DNA of 64,000 nt from Pseudomonas graminis (GTDB lineage Bacteria > Pseudomonadota > Gammaproteobacteria > Pseudomonadales > Pseudomonadaceae): NCBI RefSeq assembly GCF_001705435.1, contig NZ_MDEN01000065.1:186001-250000 (forward strand), written 5' to 3'. A program made the position numbers and the translations under genes. Shown here one piece after another: positions 63,915 to 64,000 of the stretch (within the stretch, counting starts at the first letter, position 1; every line of letters begins with the position of its first letter). Below the pieces are notes generated by a model, which worked only from the letters and a program-made list of their open reading frames with translations, was not told the DNA's origin and made no database searches.

Positions 63915-64000
63915 GGTGTGTGTGCAGCGCGGAAAAAGTGAAAGGTTTAGGTAACGTTACCATTAATAGGCAGGCAGCAAAGCAAAGCGGGCGCCGGCTG
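63915..64000. other. Right edge: region after the recombinase with a 12-bp palindrome
   Basis: A perfect palindrome GGTAACGTTACC lies at 63950-63961, 35 bases after the recombinase stop. It might be an operator for a gene beyond the window or a recombination site. No gene is visible in the 86 bases left. Confidence 0.35.

Overview
The window looks like a chromosome segment of a fluorescent or syringae-type Pseudomonas. Supporting signs are its high GC content, the LiuR-controlled leucine catabolic genes, a MuxABC-OpmB-type efflux operon, the glgE/treS/glgB alpha-glucan operon, a MocR regulator, and many Pseudomonas-style REP palindromes (core GTAGGACCGGCTTTAGCCGG). Species cannot be fixed from sequence alone.

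Layout. 1-7.5 kb, minus strand: isovalerate/leucine degradation genes liuR, liuE, then liuA-B-C-D (liuD runs off the left edge), with a near-perfect LiuR operator at each of two promoters. 7.7-12.4 kb: a LysR regulator divergent from an ACAD10/11-like acyl-CoA dehydrogenase, a PstS-like/OmpA fusion, and exonuclease III. 12.6-21.5 kb: a GNAT acetyltransferase, the tamA-tamB pair, an aldo-keto reductase with a divergent LysR gene, and thiol peroxidase. 21.7-30.8 kb: a four-gene RND efflux operon (adaptor, two pumps, outer-membrane factor). 30.9-36.7 kb: an MHYT-GGDEF-EAL protein, an SDR, a MocR regulator divergent from an MgtC-family protein, REP clusters, and a small proline-rich protein. 37.0-44.6 kb: glgE, a TreS-maltokinase fusion and glgB, which together turn trehalose into branched alpha-glucan. 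45-50.2 kb: an SH3-domain protein, gamma-glutamyltransferase, a DUF1624-like membrane protein and a PatB-type C-S lyase.

The last 14 kb (50.4-64 kb) is accessory DNA. It starts with an orphan type VI secretion locus: one polypeptide carrying VgrG, a transthyretin-like module, a poly-Glu linker and a Tle1-type (DUF2235) lipase. Behind it is a serially duplicated effector-tail/immunity array: intact immunity lipoprotein 1, an orphan lipase C-terminus, immunity 2 broken at a poly-T run, a vestige of another effector tail, and intact immunity 3. A PAAR protein follows. Next is a manganese-catalase-like gene cut by a 3.85-kb Tn3-family transposon. The transposon has an intact TnpA, but its resolvase gene is dead by several lesions and it holds a fragment of a ParE-like toxin. 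The catalase does not resume after the transposon and no target duplication is seen. To the right lie an unrecognised protein with an RNALVH motif and a tyrosine recombinase in a tightly coupled pair.

The strongest candidates for something worth studying are the effector-tail/immunity array with its slippage-prone T tract, and the decayed transposon junction with its neighbouring recombinase pair.
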